From positions 149,000 through 212,999 of the forward strand of contig NZ_QAGM01000001.1 of NCBI RefSeq assembly GCF_003049725.1: a stretch of 64,000 nt of DNA, in the 5' to 3' direction. Below the pieces are notes generated by a model. That model did no database searches and was not told the origin of the DNA. It worked only from the letters and a program-made list of their open reading frames with translations. The stretch is from Oceanimonas marisflavi (GTDB lineage: Bacteria; Pseudomonadota; Gammaproteobacteria; Enterobacterales; Aeromonadaceae). Both the position numbers and the translations under genes were made by a program. Below, piece by piece: positions 9,562 to 19,820 of the stretch (positions are counted from its first letter, which is position 1; the number at the start of each line of letters is the position of its first letter).

Positions 9562-10341
9562 CTATTGCATGTGCCAGCCGTGGCTGACCACCACCGACTG
9601 ACCGGTGAGCGCCGCCGACGGAAACGCCGCCAGGTGTACCGCCAGCTCGGACACGTCCTCCAGGGTGGTAAACTCGCCGTCCACCGTGTGTTTAAGCATG
9701 ACGTTCTGCACCACTTCCTGTTCACTCAGGCCCAGCTCCCGCGCCTGCTCGGGTATTTGTTTCTCCACCAGGGGGGTGCGAACAAAGCCCGGGCAGATGA
9801 TGTTGCTGCGCACGCCCCTGGCCGCCCCTTCCCGGGCCACGGTGCGGCACAGCCCCAGCATGCCGTGCTTGGCCGCCACGTAGGGCGCCTTCAGCGGCGA
9901 CGCCTCCAGCGAGTGCACCGAGCCCATGTAGAGCATGACACCGCCGCCGTGTTCATACATGGCCGCCAGCGCGGCGCGGGTCAGCAGAAAGGCGCCGTCG
10001 AGGTGCACGTTCATGACCCGGCGCCAGTCGGCGTAGTCCAGCTTGTGCACCGGCTCAATATGCTGAATGCCGGCGTTGGCCAGGGCGATATCGAGCCGGC
10101 CCCAGTGCTGCACCACCCGCTGCACGCCGGCGTTCACCGCCTGTTCATCGGTCACGTCCATCTGCAGGGCAATGGCTTCGCCGCCCTCGGCGACGATGCC
10201 CAGCACCGTCTGCTCGGCCCCGGCCAGGCTTAAATCCGCCACCGCCACGCGGGCACCTTCCCGGGCGTAGTGCCGGGCAATGGCCCGGCCAATGCCCTGG
10301 CCGGCGCCGGTGATCAACGCCACCTTGTGTTCAAGACGCAT
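9562..10341 (-). CDS. bdhA: 3-hydroxybutyrate dehydrogenase
   Basis: Short-chain dehydrogenase/reductase of 259 residues converting D-3-hydroxybutyrate and NAD+ to acetoacetate. The cofactor motif TGAGQGIGRAIA is at the N-terminus, NAG (ANAGIQHIEP) near residue 90, catalytic Ser in YMGSVHSLEAS near 141 and YVAAKHG near 155. The C-terminal VSHGWHMQ is typical of the BdhA group and supplies substrate-binding residues. It lies between TRAP dctM and aacS on the same strand; its stop codon region holds the aacS ribosome site. Confidence 0.95.
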   Translation of the reverse strand: MRLEHKVALITGAGQGIGRAIARHYAREGARVAVADLSLAGAEQTVLGIVAEGGEAIALQMDVTDEQAVNAGVQRVVQHWGRLDIALANAGIQHIEPVHKLDYADWRRVMNVHLDGAFLLTRAALAAMYEHGGGVMLYMGSVHSLEASPLKAPYVAAKHGMLGLCRTVAREGAARGVRSNIICPGFVRTPLVEKQIPEQARELGLSEQEVVQNVMLKHTVDGEFTTLEDVSELAVHLAAFPSAALTGQSVVVSHGWHMQ

Positions 10342-10367
10342 AACTGTCTCTCCTTGTGAAAGTCGGA

Positions 10368-11738
10368 TTACTGGCCGCCATAGACATGGGCGGGCAACCA
10401 GGTCGCCAGGGGTTCAAATGCAAACACCAGTCCCAGACCCAGCAACTGCAGGCAGATAAAGGGCGCCACCCCCCGGTAAATGTCCTTGGTGGTGATCTCA
10501 GGCGGGCACACGCCCTTGATGTAAAACAGGGCAAAACCCACCGGCGGCGTGAGAAAGGAGGTTTGCAGACACAGGGCAAACAGCACCGCGAACCACACCG
10601 GCTCCACCCCGAGGGAAAACACCACGGGGGCCACCAGCGGCAGAATGATCAGGGTGATCTCCACCCAGTCGAGAAAGAACCCCAGCAGAAAGGTAATAAA
10701 CAAAATGGTGAGCATGACACCCGTGGTGCCAAAGGGCAGACCGGTAATGGCCTGACGGATCACGTCGTCGCCACCCAGGCCCCGCAATACGGCGGCAAAC
10801 ACGGTGGCGCCGATAAAGATACCGAAGATAAAGGCGGTGGTGCGACTGGTCTGGTAGAGGGAATCACGCAGCACTTGCCAGTCAAGCCGGCGGCTGCACA
10901 GCGCCATCAGCAGCGCCCCCACCGCGCCCACCGCCGAGGCCTCGGTGGTGGTGGCAATGCCGTGAAAGATGGAGCCCAGTACGGCGCCGATCAGCACCAG
11001 CGGCGGCAACACCGCCAGGGCCACCTCGCCCCAGGCCCGGGCGTCCATGGCCTGCTTGTGCTCGGGGGCCGGCGCCGCGTCCTTTTTCCACCAGGCCAGC
11101 AGCACGATATAGAGCACATACATGGCCCCCAGCATCAGTCCGGGTACCAGGGCGCCCATAAACAACTTGCCCACCGAGGCCGAGGGCGTGCCCAGCCGGT
11201 CGGCCATCAACACCAGCATGATGCTGGGGGGCACCAGAATGCCCAGGGTGCCCACCGAGCAGGCAGTGCCCACCGCCAGGCTGCGGTTGTAATTGGCCTG
11301 CAGCATGGGACCGATGGACAGCATGCCCAGCAGCACCACGGATGCCCCCACAATGCCGGTGGACGCCGCCAGCAGCATGCCCACGATCACCACGGTGAGC
11401 GCATAGCCGCCCCGCAGCGGCCCCAGCGCCCGCACCAGGCTGTGCATCAGCCGTTCGGCAATGCCGGAGCGATCCAGCATAATGCCCATGAAAATAAACA
11501 GCGGCAGCGCCACCATCAGCTCGTTGGCGACAATGCCGAACAGGCGGGCGTCCAGCACCCCGATAGTGCCGTTCCAGGTAAACCAGAGATTGGCGTCAAA
11601 CTGCTCCACCATCACATGGCCGGCCAGGGCAAACAACAGTCCGGTGCCGGCCAGCACCCAGGCCACGGGAAAGCCCAGCAGCAACAGCCCCATAAAGGTG
11701 GCAAACATGGCCACCACCATCAGTGTTTCCAGCTCCAT
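10368..11738 (-). CDS. dctM: TRAP transporter large permease (DctM family), ketone-body operon
   Basis: A 456-residue polytopic membrane protein of the longer DctM type that pairs with TakP/mannitol-chloroaromatic class binding proteins. Features include GIVGASVVLLGMLSIGPM near residue 130, the GILVPPSIMLVLMADRLG segment near 170 and a C-terminal LTPPVGFALFYIKG. It begins two bases after the dctQ stop. Together with the other two subunits it would drive uptake of a small monocarboxylate using the membrane ion gradient. Confidence 0.93.
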   Translation of the reverse strand: MELETLMVVAMFATFMGLLLLGFPVAWVLAGTGLLFALAGHVMVEQFDANLWFTWNGTIGVLDARLFGIVANELMVALPLFIFMGIMLDRSGIAERLMHSLVRALGPLRGGYALTVVIVGMLLAASTGIVGASVVLLGMLSIGPMLQANYNRSLAVGTACSVGTLGILVPPSIMLVLMADRLGTPSASVGKLFMGALVPGLMLGAMYVLYIVLLAWWKKDAAPAPEHKQAMDARAWGEVALAVLPPLVLIGAVLGSIFHGIATTTEASAVGAVGALLMALCSRRLDWQVLRDSLYQTSRTTAFIFGIFIGATVFAAVLRGLGGDDVIRQAITGLPFGTTGVMLTILFITFLLGFFLDWVEITLIILPLVAPVVFSLGVEPVWFAVLFALCLQTSFLTPPVGFALFYIKGVCPPEITTKDIYRGVAPFICLQLLGLGLVFAFEPLATWLPAHVYGGQ

Positions 11739-11740
11739 GG

Positions 11741-12337
11741 TTATTTCTCCGTGTTGGCCAGCCAGGCGCCGGATTTGGCCCGAGGGGGATCCCCCAGGCG
11801 GCGGGGAAATGCAAACAACAGGGTGGCGCAGCGCAGGGCGCGGGAAAACAGCGCCAGGGCCACCAGCATCAGCCCAAGGGGCAGCACGCTCTTGAAAATA
11901 AAACGATAGGGCAAGCCGCTGGGGGCCTGGGAGCGCTCGCTATAGACCCAGGCCTTCCAGGCGTAGGGAATAAGGGTATCCACCATCAACGCCATGATCG
12001 GCAGCGCCAGCAGCAGGATGCCCGCCAGCTCGATGCAGGCCTGGGTGGGCAGGGAAAACCGCTCCCGCAGCACATCCACCCGCACATGATCGTCTTCCAC
12101 CACCGCATATCCCAGGGAGAGCATGGTGGCGATGCCAAACAGGTGCCAGGACAGCTCTTCAAGGGCGATGGAGCCCGCCGACAGCACAAAGCGGCTGAAC
12201 ACATTGGTGAGCACCACCACCAGCACCGCCAGCCACAGCCAGGCACTGAGCCGGCCGGTGCCCGCTACCAGGGCGTCCAGCCGGACCGACAGCCGGTTAT
12301 GGGGCAACACTTGGGTTGAGTCGTTTGGTTTTGACAT
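11741..12337 (-). CDS. dctQ: TRAP transporter small permease (DctQ family), ketone-body operon
   Basis: A 198-residue membrane protein with four predicted helices; longer than a typical DctQ, as is usual when paired with the mannitol/chloroaromatic-type DctM. The EELSWHLFGIATMLSLGYAV stretch near residue 60 followed by DDHVRVDVLR is a DctQ signature. It sits between dctP (59 bp upstream) and dctM (2 bp downstream). Confidence 0.91.
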   Translation of the reverse strand: MSKPNDSTQVLPHNRLSVRLDALVAGTGRLSAWLWLAVLVVVLTNVFSRFVLSAGSIALEELSWHLFGIATMLSLGYAVVEDDHVRVDVLRERFSLPTQACIELAGILLLALPIMALMVDTLIPYAWKAWVYSERSQAPSGLPYRFIFKSVLPLGLMLVALALFSRALRCATLLFAFPRRLGDPPRAKSGAWLANTEK

Positions 12338-12396
12338 GGCGACCTCGTCAGTTCAATCAATAAAAGGCGGACACGACCGTGCCCGCCCCGGCGTGA

Positions 12397-13467
12397 TTAG
12401 TTGTACTGATAGAAGTCGCGGGGCAGGTAGCCCTTGCCGTGCCAGATGGCATGGTGCTTCATAAACTCGCGCTGGCTGGTCAGCACCCGCTTGAACATCT
12501 CGTCTTCGGCGGCGATGTCGTCCATCACCCGGTTGGTGACCTTTTCCAGCTCACGCAGCACCGGCTCGGGCAGCACCTGGGCGGTGACCCCTTCCTTTTC
12601 ATAGTCCCTGAGCGCCGTGGGCTGGGCCCATTCGCTCTGGGCAAAGCCCTTGAGGGTGGCGGACTCACAGCCCATTTCCACCAGGGCGCGGGTTTCGGGC
12701 TCAAGCTTGTTCCACACGTCCTTGTTCACCAGCAGGTGAGAGGTGGTCAGGGTCTGGTGCCAGCCGGGCATGATGTAGTTTTTCACGATCTGATCCAGCC
12801 CCAGCATCTTGTCGATGGCGGGCTGGGAAAACTCGGTGGCGTCTATGGTGTTGCGCTCCAGCGACTGAAAGATCTCGGCGCCGGGCACCATGGTCACCGA
12901 AGAGCCCAGCTCTTCAAGCACCTTGCCGCCGATGCCGGCAAAGCGAATGCGCAGGCCCTGAAAATCGTCCAGGCTGGAAATCTGCTGCTTGAACCAGCCC
13001 GCCCCTTCCGGACCGATAATGCTGCACAGCATGGGGTGGATATTGCGCTCGGCGTAAATCTCTTCCAGCAGCGCCTTGCCGTCGCCCTCGTAATACCAGG
13101 CCAGGTAGGCGGGCGGCTCCATATTGAAGGGGGCGCCGGAATAGAGTGGCAGGGCCGGAATGGTGCCCTGATCGTAACCCACCCAGGTGTAGCCGGCCGG
13201 ATACTTGCCCGAGCCCACCGCGTCCATGATTTCAAAGGGCGGTACCAGCTCGCCGGGCTCGTAATAGCGCAGTTGCACATCGCCGCCGGAAATGGCCGCC
13301 AGCGACTCGGACAGGTGCTTGACCGGGGTGGTCAGACCCACCAGGTGGGACGGAAAGGCCAGCGGCACTTGCCAGCGCACCTTTTCCGCCATGGCGGGGG
13401 TAGCGGCCAGGCCGGCGCAGAACAGGGCGGCCATACTCAGTGCAGATACTTTGCGGTTTATCGACAT
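12397..13467 (-). CDS. dctP: TRAP transporter substrate-binding protein (TakP-like)
   Basis: Periplasmic binding protein of 356 residues with a signal peptide (MSINRKVSALSM, cleaved after PAMA). The ATG at 13467 is preferred to an upstream in-frame start because AAGGAT lies eight bases before it and the signal peptide then begins normally. The LRIRFAGIGGKVLEELG segment (near residue 175) and the SLERNTIDATEFSQP segment (near 215) match the TakP/mannitol-chloroaromatic subgroup, several of whose members bind 2-oxo or hydroxy monocarboxylates through the Arg and a cation. As the operon goes on to encode bdhA and aacS, 3-hydroxybutyrate or acetoacetate is the likely ligand. It is the first gene after the sigma54-type promoter. 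Confidence 0.93.
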   Translation of the reverse strand: MSINRKVSALSMAALFCAGLAATPAMAEKVRWQVPLAFPSHLVGLTTPVKHLSESLAAISGGDVQLRYYEPGELVPPFEIMDAVGSGKYPAGYTWVGYDQGTIPALPLYSGAPFNMEPPAYLAWYYEGDGKALLEEIYAERNIHPMLCSIIGPEGAGWFKQQISSLDDFQGLRIRFAGIGGKVLEELGSSVTMVPGAEIFQSLERNTIDATEFSQPAIDKMLGLDQIVKNYIMPGWHQTLTTSHLLVNKDVWNKLEPETRALVEMGCESATLKGFAQSEWAQPTALRDYEKEGVTAQVLPEPVLRELEKVTNRVMDDIAAEDEMFKRVLTSQREFMKHHAIWHGKGYLPRDFYQYN

Positions 13468-13540
13468 GGGTTCATCCTTCTGTTTGGTTACGTCCCTGGT
13501 AACGGTGCTCACCGGCCCCGCACCAACTGCTCGCCGTTAT

Positions 13541-13560
13541 CAATACAGAAACCATGCCAA
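13541..13560 (-). promoter_or_regulatory. Predicted sigma54 promoter of the ketone-body operon
   Basis: Read on the minus strand this is TTGGCATGGTTTCTGTATTG, close to the TGGCACG-N4-TTGCW consensus with the -24 GG intact and GT in place of GC at -12. The psp promoter in this window also has GT there. It lies about 75 bp upstream of dctP, and the next gene upstream encodes a sigma54 activator. Confidence 0.65.
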
Positions 13561-13565
13561 ACCTG

Positions 13566-13580
13566 TTAACAATATGTTAA
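13566..13580. promoter_or_regulatory. Perfect palindrome TTAACA-ATA-TGTTAA
   Basis: A six-base perfect inverted repeat with a three-base spacer, placed just upstream of the -24 element. It could be a repressor or accessory-factor site; which one is not evident. Confidence 0.4.
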
Positions 13581-13608
13581 TCAAGGGCTTACACAAAGGC
13601 TGCGGAGA

Positions 13609-13634
13609 CCATCGTCCGGCTTTCAGGACGGTTA
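13609..13634. promoter_or_regulatory. Candidate upstream activator site for the sigma54 regulator
   Basis: Dyad CGTCC-N8-GGACG (13613-13630) with flanks extending the symmetry imperfectly (ACC...GGT). It lies about 60 bases upstream of the -24 box, a typical enhancer distance for an AAA+ activator. Confidence 0.45.
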
Positions 13635-13659
13635 TCGTATGGGTCTTTAAAAAGGTGTA

Positions 13660-13685
13660 GCAAAAACCGGACAGACGTCCGGTTT

Positions 13686-13687
<2 letters not shown>
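13660..13687 (-). terminator. Intrinsic terminator of the sigma54 activator gene
   Basis: AAAACCGGAC-gtct-GTCCGGTTTTTG on the minus strand: a 10-bp stem followed by a T-run, overlapping the stop codon of the regulator gene. Confidence 0.85.
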
Positions 13688-15107
<1,420 letters not shown>

Positions 15108-15190
15108 GGACACAAGACGCACTCCCTGGCGAAGGTAGGCTTCGATGGTAGCCAAAAGCCGGCGTCAGTTCGAGTGATCCTGCTCGGGTG

Positions 15191-15961
15191 TCAGCCCGCC
15201 AGCCGGGGGTGCACCAGCAGGCTGCCGTCTGGGCCGGTCAGCAGATCCGCCTCCACCCCGTAGAGGGTGTGCACCAGTTCGGGGGTCAGACACTGGTGCA
15301 GCGGACCAAAGGCCTGCAGGCTGCCGCCCTTGACCGCCAGCACGTCATCGGCGGTACGCGCCGCCAGGTTGAGATCGTGAATGGCCACCAGGGTCACCAT
15401 GTTCTGCGCTCTGGTCAGCCGCCGCAGCACCGCCATGATATGCAGCGAATGGTACAGATCCAGGGCGCTGGTGGGCTCGTCCAGCAGCAACACCTCGGGC
15501 TTGCGGATCAGCGCTTGGGCAATGGCCACCAGCTGCCGCTGGCCACCGGAGAGCTGCTCGAGGTAACGGGCCGACAACGGCTCAATGCCCAGCTCGTCTA
15601 GCACATCGCGCACCGCCGCCAGATCCGCCTCGGTCACCCGCACCGCACCGTGCACCTTGAGCGCCATCAGCACCGCCTCAAACACGGTAATCCGGGCCCC
15701 GGTCGGCGTGATCTGGGGCAGATACACCACCTTGCCCGCCCGGCGGGCCCGGCTCATGCCAGCCAGATCCTCACCCTTGAGCAATACCCTGCCCTGTTTC
15801 GGGGCCAGCAAACCGGCAATGCCCTTGAGCAGGGTCGACTTGCCGGTGCCATTGGGGCCCAGCAGCACGCAGAGCCGGCCGGCGCCGGCGGCAAGACTCA
15901 GCTGGTTGACGATAAGCTCCCGGCGATAGCCCAGGCTCAGTTGTTCCAGTACCAGACTCAT
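15191..15961 (-). CDS. ABC transporter ATPase (FecE/BtuD family)
   Basis: Cytoplasmic ATPase of 256 residues for a metal-chelate importer. Walker A GPNGTGKST (near 40), Q-loop YLPQITPTG, signature LSGGQRQLVAIAQAL (near 137), Walker B VLLLDEPTSALD (near 157) and the H-loop His in VAIHDLN are all present. The start at 15961 overlaps the permease stop as ATGA; a longer reading frame upstream is only a shadow of the permease gene. It is the third gene of a binding protein-permease-ATPase operon. Confidence 0.94.
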   Translation of the reverse strand: MSLVLEQLSLGYRRELIVNQLSLAAGAGRLCVLLGPNGTGKSTLLKGIAGLLAPKQGRVLLKGEDLAGMSRARRAGKVVYLPQITPTGARITVFEAVLMALKVHGAVRVTEADLAAVRDVLDELGIEPLSARYLEQLSGGQRQLVAIAQALIRKPEVLLLDEPTSALDLYHSLHIMAVLRRLTRAQNMVTLVAIHDLNLAARTADDVLAVKGGSLQAFGPLHQCLTPELVHTLYGVEADLLTGPDGSLLVHPRLAG

Positions 15962-17031
15962 GCTGCGCTCCTTCTGCGGACCACCACCAGCAAAAACACG
16001 AAAAACGGCACGCCGATCAGCGAGGTGGTAATGCCGATGGGCAGCAGCACGCCGGGAATGATGGTCTTGGACAGGATTTCGGCCACGGTAAGCAAAATGG
16101 CACCAAACAGCATGGAACCGGGCAGGAAAAAGCGCTGATCTTCCCCCAGCAGCATGCGCGCCATGTGCGGGCCCACCAGTCCGACAAAACCGATAATGCC
16201 CACAAAGGCCACCGCCACCGCCGCCAGCAGCGACGACAGCATCAGCACCACCAGACGAATGCGGGTGACGTTCACCCCCATGGCCTCGGCGGCCTCGTCG
16301 CCCATGCGCAGGGCGGTCAGCCGCCAGGCGCTGCGCCACAGCAGGGCGCAGGCCAGCGCCAGCAAGGCCGCTGCCACCCCCACCTTGGGCCAGGTGGCCC
16401 GGCCCAGGGAGCCCATGGCCCAGAACACGATCTGCTGCAGGGTTTCGGCACTGGCGGCAAACTGCAGCATGGCGTTCAGGGCCGAAAACACAAACAGAAT
16501 GGCAATGCCGGTGAGGATCATGGTTTCCTGAGTGGCACCGCGCATGCGGCTGACCAGAAAAATCACCAGGGCACTCAGGCAGGCAAACACAAAGGCATTA
16601 AGGGTGATGATATAGCCCTGAGCCCATTCCCAGGGCAGCAATGAAGTGCCAAAGGCAATGGCCAGGGCCGCGCCAAAGGCGGCGGCGTGAGACACTCCCA
16701 GCGTAAAGGGCTCGGCCAGGGGGTTGTTGAGAATGGTCTGCATCAGGGCGCCGGCCCCGCCCAGGGCCGCCCCCACCAGTATGGCCATCAGCGCCACCGG
16801 CAGACGAATGTCCCACACAATAAAGCGGGACTTGATGCCGGCCTCATCGGGACTTAACAGGGTATTCAGCACCTGCCCCAGTCCCAGCTGCCCCGGCCCT
16901 ATGGTCATGTCGAGCAGAAAAATACCCAGCAGCAGGGCGGCCCCGAAGGCCACCCATTGTGTGCGTTTTCCCTGATGTCGCTGATAGTGAAAGGGCGCAT
17001 CCGGCGCCGTCACTCCGGCGTGCTCACTCAT
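15958..17031 (-). CDS. FecCD/BtuC-family ABC transporter permease
   Basis: Inner membrane permease of 357 residues with about ten helices. The LRLPVALMAILVGAALGGAG segment (near 75) and the GFVGLVGPHMARMLLG segment (near 285) are the conserved FecCD motifs, the latter forming the coupling contact with the ATPase. Both ends overlap neighbours by ATGA, so the three subunits are translationally coupled. FecCD permeases import iron-siderophore, haem or cobalamin; nothing in the sequence settles which. Confidence 0.94.
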   Translation of the reverse strand: MSEHAGVTAPDAPFHYQRHQGKRTQWVAFGAALLLGIFLLDMTIGPGQLGLGQVLNTLLSPDEAGIKSRFIVWDIRLPVALMAILVGAALGGAGALMQTILNNPLAEPFTLGVSHAAAFGAALAIAFGTSLLPWEWAQGYIITLNAFVFACLSALVIFLVSRMRGATQETMILTGIAILFVFSALNAMLQFAASAETLQQIVFWAMGSLGRATWPKVGVAAALLALACALLWRSAWRLTALRMGDEAAEAMGVNVTRIRLVVLMLSSLLAAVAVAFVGIIGFVGLVGPHMARMLLGEDQRFFLPGSMLFGAILLTVAEILSKTIIPGVLLPIGITTSLIGVPFFVFLLVVVRRRSAA

Positions 17032-18143
17032 TGCATTTTTACCCAGAAGTGACCTTCATAGGCAAAGGGCATAAAGCGCTCATGGTATTCCCGCAGATCG
17101 GCTTCGGCATCAATGCCCTGCATGCGTTCAGGATGCATCCAGCCGGCCATGGCTTCCACCGCGGCAAACCAGGCCGGGTGATTGTAGAACTGATGCCAGA
17201 TGCCGTAAAACTGCCTGTTGGCCACGGCATCGATGGCCGGCCAGCCCGGACGCTGGCTGAGGGCGGCCAGCCCCTGCTGCAGGTTGTCGCTGTCGGCGGC
17301 ATAGCCCAGGTTGATGCTGGTGGCTTCGGGATAGGCCAGCTGCCAGTTGGCACCGGTACCGATGATCAGATCAAAGGGCTCGGTCACCAGGGACTCGGGG
17401 TTAATATCCAGCGACAGCGCCTGGGTTTTGTCGCTGCCCCAGTTGCGGCCACCGGCCAGTTCCACATAGCGACCAAAGTTGTTGGGACCAAACACCCGGC
17501 AGCAATCCCCCATGCCGGACGCCCGCTCCATCAGTACCAGCGGCCGCTCTTCATCGGCCAGCCCCTGCAGGTGTTCGTTCACCCGGGCCATTTTCTGTGC
17601 GGTAAAGTCGTTAACCGCCTCGGCTTCTTTTTCCTTGTGCAGTACCTCGCCGAGAATGCGAATGCTGGGCGCGGTATTGGCCACCGGCTCATCACGAAAG
17701 TCCACAAACAGGGTGGCGATGCCGGCCTTGTTCAGTTTGTCGATGGTGCCGTTTTCCTGCCACAGCTGATAATAGGCCTGGTTCACCACCACCAGCTGGG
17801 CATCCAGGGTCAGAGCCTGCTCCACATCAAAGGTCACCTTGCCCGGGTGACCAAAGCGCGGCAGCGTTTTTACGGTATCCGGAAAGGTCTCGGCCAGCTT
17901 GAAATAGGTATCGGGGTCGGCCCGCTCCATGTCGTCCGACCAGGCCACCACATGGGCAAAGGGATCATCCTTTTGCAGCGGCATCAGCATGTACATCAGG
18001 CGGGCTTCGGAAAGAATAATGCGATCAACCTGCTCGGGCAGGGTCACCTCTCGCCCCAGCAGATCGGTGATATGGCGTTCACCGGCCAGGGCCGGCACCG
18101 ACATCAGACAGGCGCAGAGTAATAGCAAGCACTTTTTAATCAT
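17028..18143 (-). CDS. Periplasmic metal-chelate binding protein (FecB/BtuF superfamily)
   Basis: A 371-residue protein with a signal peptide (MIKKCLLLLCACLMSVPALA) and a class III binding-protein fold joined by a long helix. The N-terminal ITDLLGREVTLPEQVDRII is the normal FecB-type start. A GMGDCCRVFGPNNFGRYVELAGG stretch (first part GMGDCCRVFGPNN, near 225) holds two adjacent cysteines, unusual for this family. No good Shine-Dalgarno precedes the ATG. Without an adjacent TonB receptor the ligand is open: an iron chelate is most likely, haem or cobalamin possible. Confidence 0.88.
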   Translation of the reverse strand: MIKKCLLLLCACLMSVPALAGERHITDLLGREVTLPEQVDRIILSEARLMYMLMPLQKDDPFAHVVAWSDDMERADPDTYFKLAETFPDTVKTLPRFGHPGKVTFDVEQALTLDAQLVVVNQAYYQLWQENGTIDKLNKAGIATLFVDFRDEPVANTAPSIRILGEVLHKEKEAEAVNDFTAQKMARVNEHLQGLADEERPLVLMERASGMGDCCRVFGPNNFGRYVELAGGRNWGSDKTQALSLDINPESLVTEPFDLIIGTGANWQLAYPEATSINLGYAADSDNLQQGLAALSQRPGWPAIDAVANRQFYGIWHQFYNHPAWFAAVEAMAGWMHPERMQGIDAEADLREYHERFMPFAYEGHFWVKMQ

Positions 18144-18346
18144 TGTTATTTTCCGGGTTGCAGAAATCAGGAAGCAGTAATGGTATTGCGAACTATTGCT
18201 TTTTGTAAACCATTGCTTTTTCGGTTACGTCGGTAACCCCGTGCCTGCCGGTCATTACAAGCGCCCTGCTTTCTTATACAATAACCGGCAACATTTTCAG
18301 GCCGGTTTATGGCCCCTCATTTTCCCGATATTCCCGGAGCAGCGAC
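18144..18346. promoter_or_regulatory. Divergent promoter region between chelate importer and helicase genes
   Basis: AT-rich stretch containing two direct repeats of ATTGCTTTTT (18195-18204 and 18212-18221, 17 bp apart) and an inverted repeat AATGGT...ACCATT around them. A TTTACA hexamer on the minus strand lies between. No clear Fur box or cobalamin riboswitch was found. Confidence 0.35.
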
Positions 18347-19726
18347 TTGGCGCAACATAACGACACTTTTCGTGATTTTGGACTGGATGTCCGTCTTGTT
18401 CGAGCATTGGATCACCAGGGTCTGGAGACCCCCACCGACATCCAGCAAAGAGCCATGCCCGTGGTGCTGGCCGGTCACGATCTGCTGGCGTCCTCCAAAA
18501 CCGGCTCCGGCAAGACCCTGGCCTACCTGCTGCCGGCCCTGCAACGGCTGATGAAGTCCCGGGCCCTGAGCAAGCGCGACCCGCGCGCACTGATTCTGGC
18601 GCCCACCCGCGAGCTGGCCCGCCAGGTATATGTGCAGCTGCGCGCGCTGGCCGGCAGCAACTTCAATATTGCCCTGCTGCTGGGGGGCGAGAACTTCAAC
18701 GATCAGCTCAAGTCACTGCGCCGCCAGCCGGATGTGATCGTGGCCACCCCGGGCCGGCTGGCCAACCACCTGGATGCCCGCTCACTGATGCTGAACGGCC
18801 TGGAGCTGCTGATCCTGGACGAGGCCGACCGCATGCTGGATCTGGGCTTTGCCCCTCAGCTGACCCGTATTCACCAGGCCGCCGATCACCGCCGCCGCCA
18901 GACCCTGATGTTTTCCGCCACTCTGGATCACGCTGAGGCCGACTCCATGGCCGCCGAGCTGCTCAAGTCGCCCAAACGGGTAGCGGTGGGCGAGGCCCAT
19001 GCCGAGCACACGGACATTGAACAGCGCTTTTTGCTGGGGGATCACCTGGATCACAAGCAGGCGCTGCTGGATCACCTGCTGGCCAACGAGTCCTATCAGC
19101 AGGCCATTATCTTCACCGCCACCCGGGCCGATACCGAACGGCTGGCCGAACGCCTGCAGCAACAGGGGCTGACCACGGCGGCGCTGCACGGCGACATGAG
19201 TCAGGCCGAGCGCAACCGCATTATGGATGCCTTTGCCCGGGGCCAGTACAAGCTGCTGATCACCACGGACGTGGCCTCACGCGGACTGGATCTGCTGCAG
19301 GTATCGCTGGTGATCAACTTCGACATGCCCAAACAGCCGGAAGAATACGTGCACCGCATTGGCCGTACCGGCCGGGCCGGCGCCAGCGGCACCGCCGTTT
19401 CTCTGGTGGGCCCCCGGGACTGGGATGCCTTCAAGCGGGTGGAGAAATTTTTGCAGCGCGCCGTCACCTTTGCCGAGATAGAAGGCCTGCAGGGCAAGTT
19501 CAAGGGCATTCGCCCCCCTGCCCGCAAGCACGGCTTCAAGGGTAAACCGGCCGGCAAGACTGCCGCCCTTCGGACCAAGGAGCCGGCCGCCGGCAAAAAG
19601 CCGGCCCGCAAACCCGCGCCCAAGCGGCCTGCCGGCTTTACCGGCCAGGGGCAGACGCCGGCTGGCATCGTCGACGACGGCATGGCGCCCATGAAGCGCA
19701 AAAAGCCAAAACCGGAGCAGGAGTAA
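18347..19726 (+). CDS. DEAD-box ATP-dependent RNA helicase (RhlE/SrmB-like)
   Basis: A 459-residue RNA helicase with all core motifs: Q motif GLETPTDIQ, motif I SSKTGSGKT, Ia PTREL, II DEAD, III SAT, V TTDVASRGLD and VI HRIGRTGRAG. After the core (about residue 380) a basic tail rich in Lys, Pro and Ala, with repeated KPA/KPAR units, probably adds RNA affinity. The start is TTG at 18347, with GGAG about eight bases upstream; no ATG is available in frame near it. The protein probably helps ribosome assembly or RNA decay. The DbpA-specific C-terminal domain is absent. Confidence 0.92.
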   Translation: MAQHNDTFRDFGLDVRLVRALDHQGLETPTDIQQRAMPVVLAGHDLLASSKTGSGKTLAYLLPALQRLMKSRALSKRDPRALILAPTRELARQVYVQLRALAGSNFNIALLLGGENFNDQLKSLRRQPDVIVATPGRLANHLDARSLMLNGLELLILDEADRMLDLGFAPQLTRIHQAADHRRRQTLMFSATLDHAEADSMAAELLKSPKRVAVGEAHAEHTDIEQRFLLGDHLDHKQALLDHLLANESYQQAIIFTATRADTERLAERLQQQGLTTAALHGDMSQAERNRIMDAFARGQYKLLITTDVASRGLDLLQVSLVINFDMPKQPEEYVHRIGRTGRAGASGTAVSLVGPRDWDAFKRVEKFLQRAVTFAEIEGLQGKFKGIRPPARKHGFKGKPAGKTAALRTKEPAAGKKPARKPAPKRPAGFTGQGQTPAGIVDDGMAPMKRKKPKPEQE

Positions 19727-19732
19727 GCAAAC

Positions 19733-19748
19733 GGCGCCCGAGGGCGCC
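19733..19748 (+). terminator. GC-rich hairpin after the helicase gene
   Basis: GGCGCCC-ga-GGGCGCC seven bases after the stop codon. There is no T-run, so termination strength is uncertain. Confidence 0.4.
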
Positions 19749-19820
19749 GGGGATTTCATATTTACTGAATCAATGCTAATAATAGAAGCATTAAACTTGT
19801 AAATAGCGAACGCTTCAAGA

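Noticed and set aside
10356-11909. 517-codon open frame on the plus strand rich in Gln, His and Gly
   Set aside because: Antisense shadow of dctM/dctQ in high-GC DNA; composition is unlike a real protein and the opposite strand has clear family motifs.
15962-16339. N-terminal extension of the chelate importer ATPase
   Set aside because: It is only an open frame overlapping the permease gene; the true start is the ATGA overlap at 15961.
18144-18300. Possible Fur box or cobalamin riboswitch before the chelate importer
   Set aside because: No match to the 19-bp Fur consensus and no B12-box-like sequence was found; direct repeats present are of unknown meaning.
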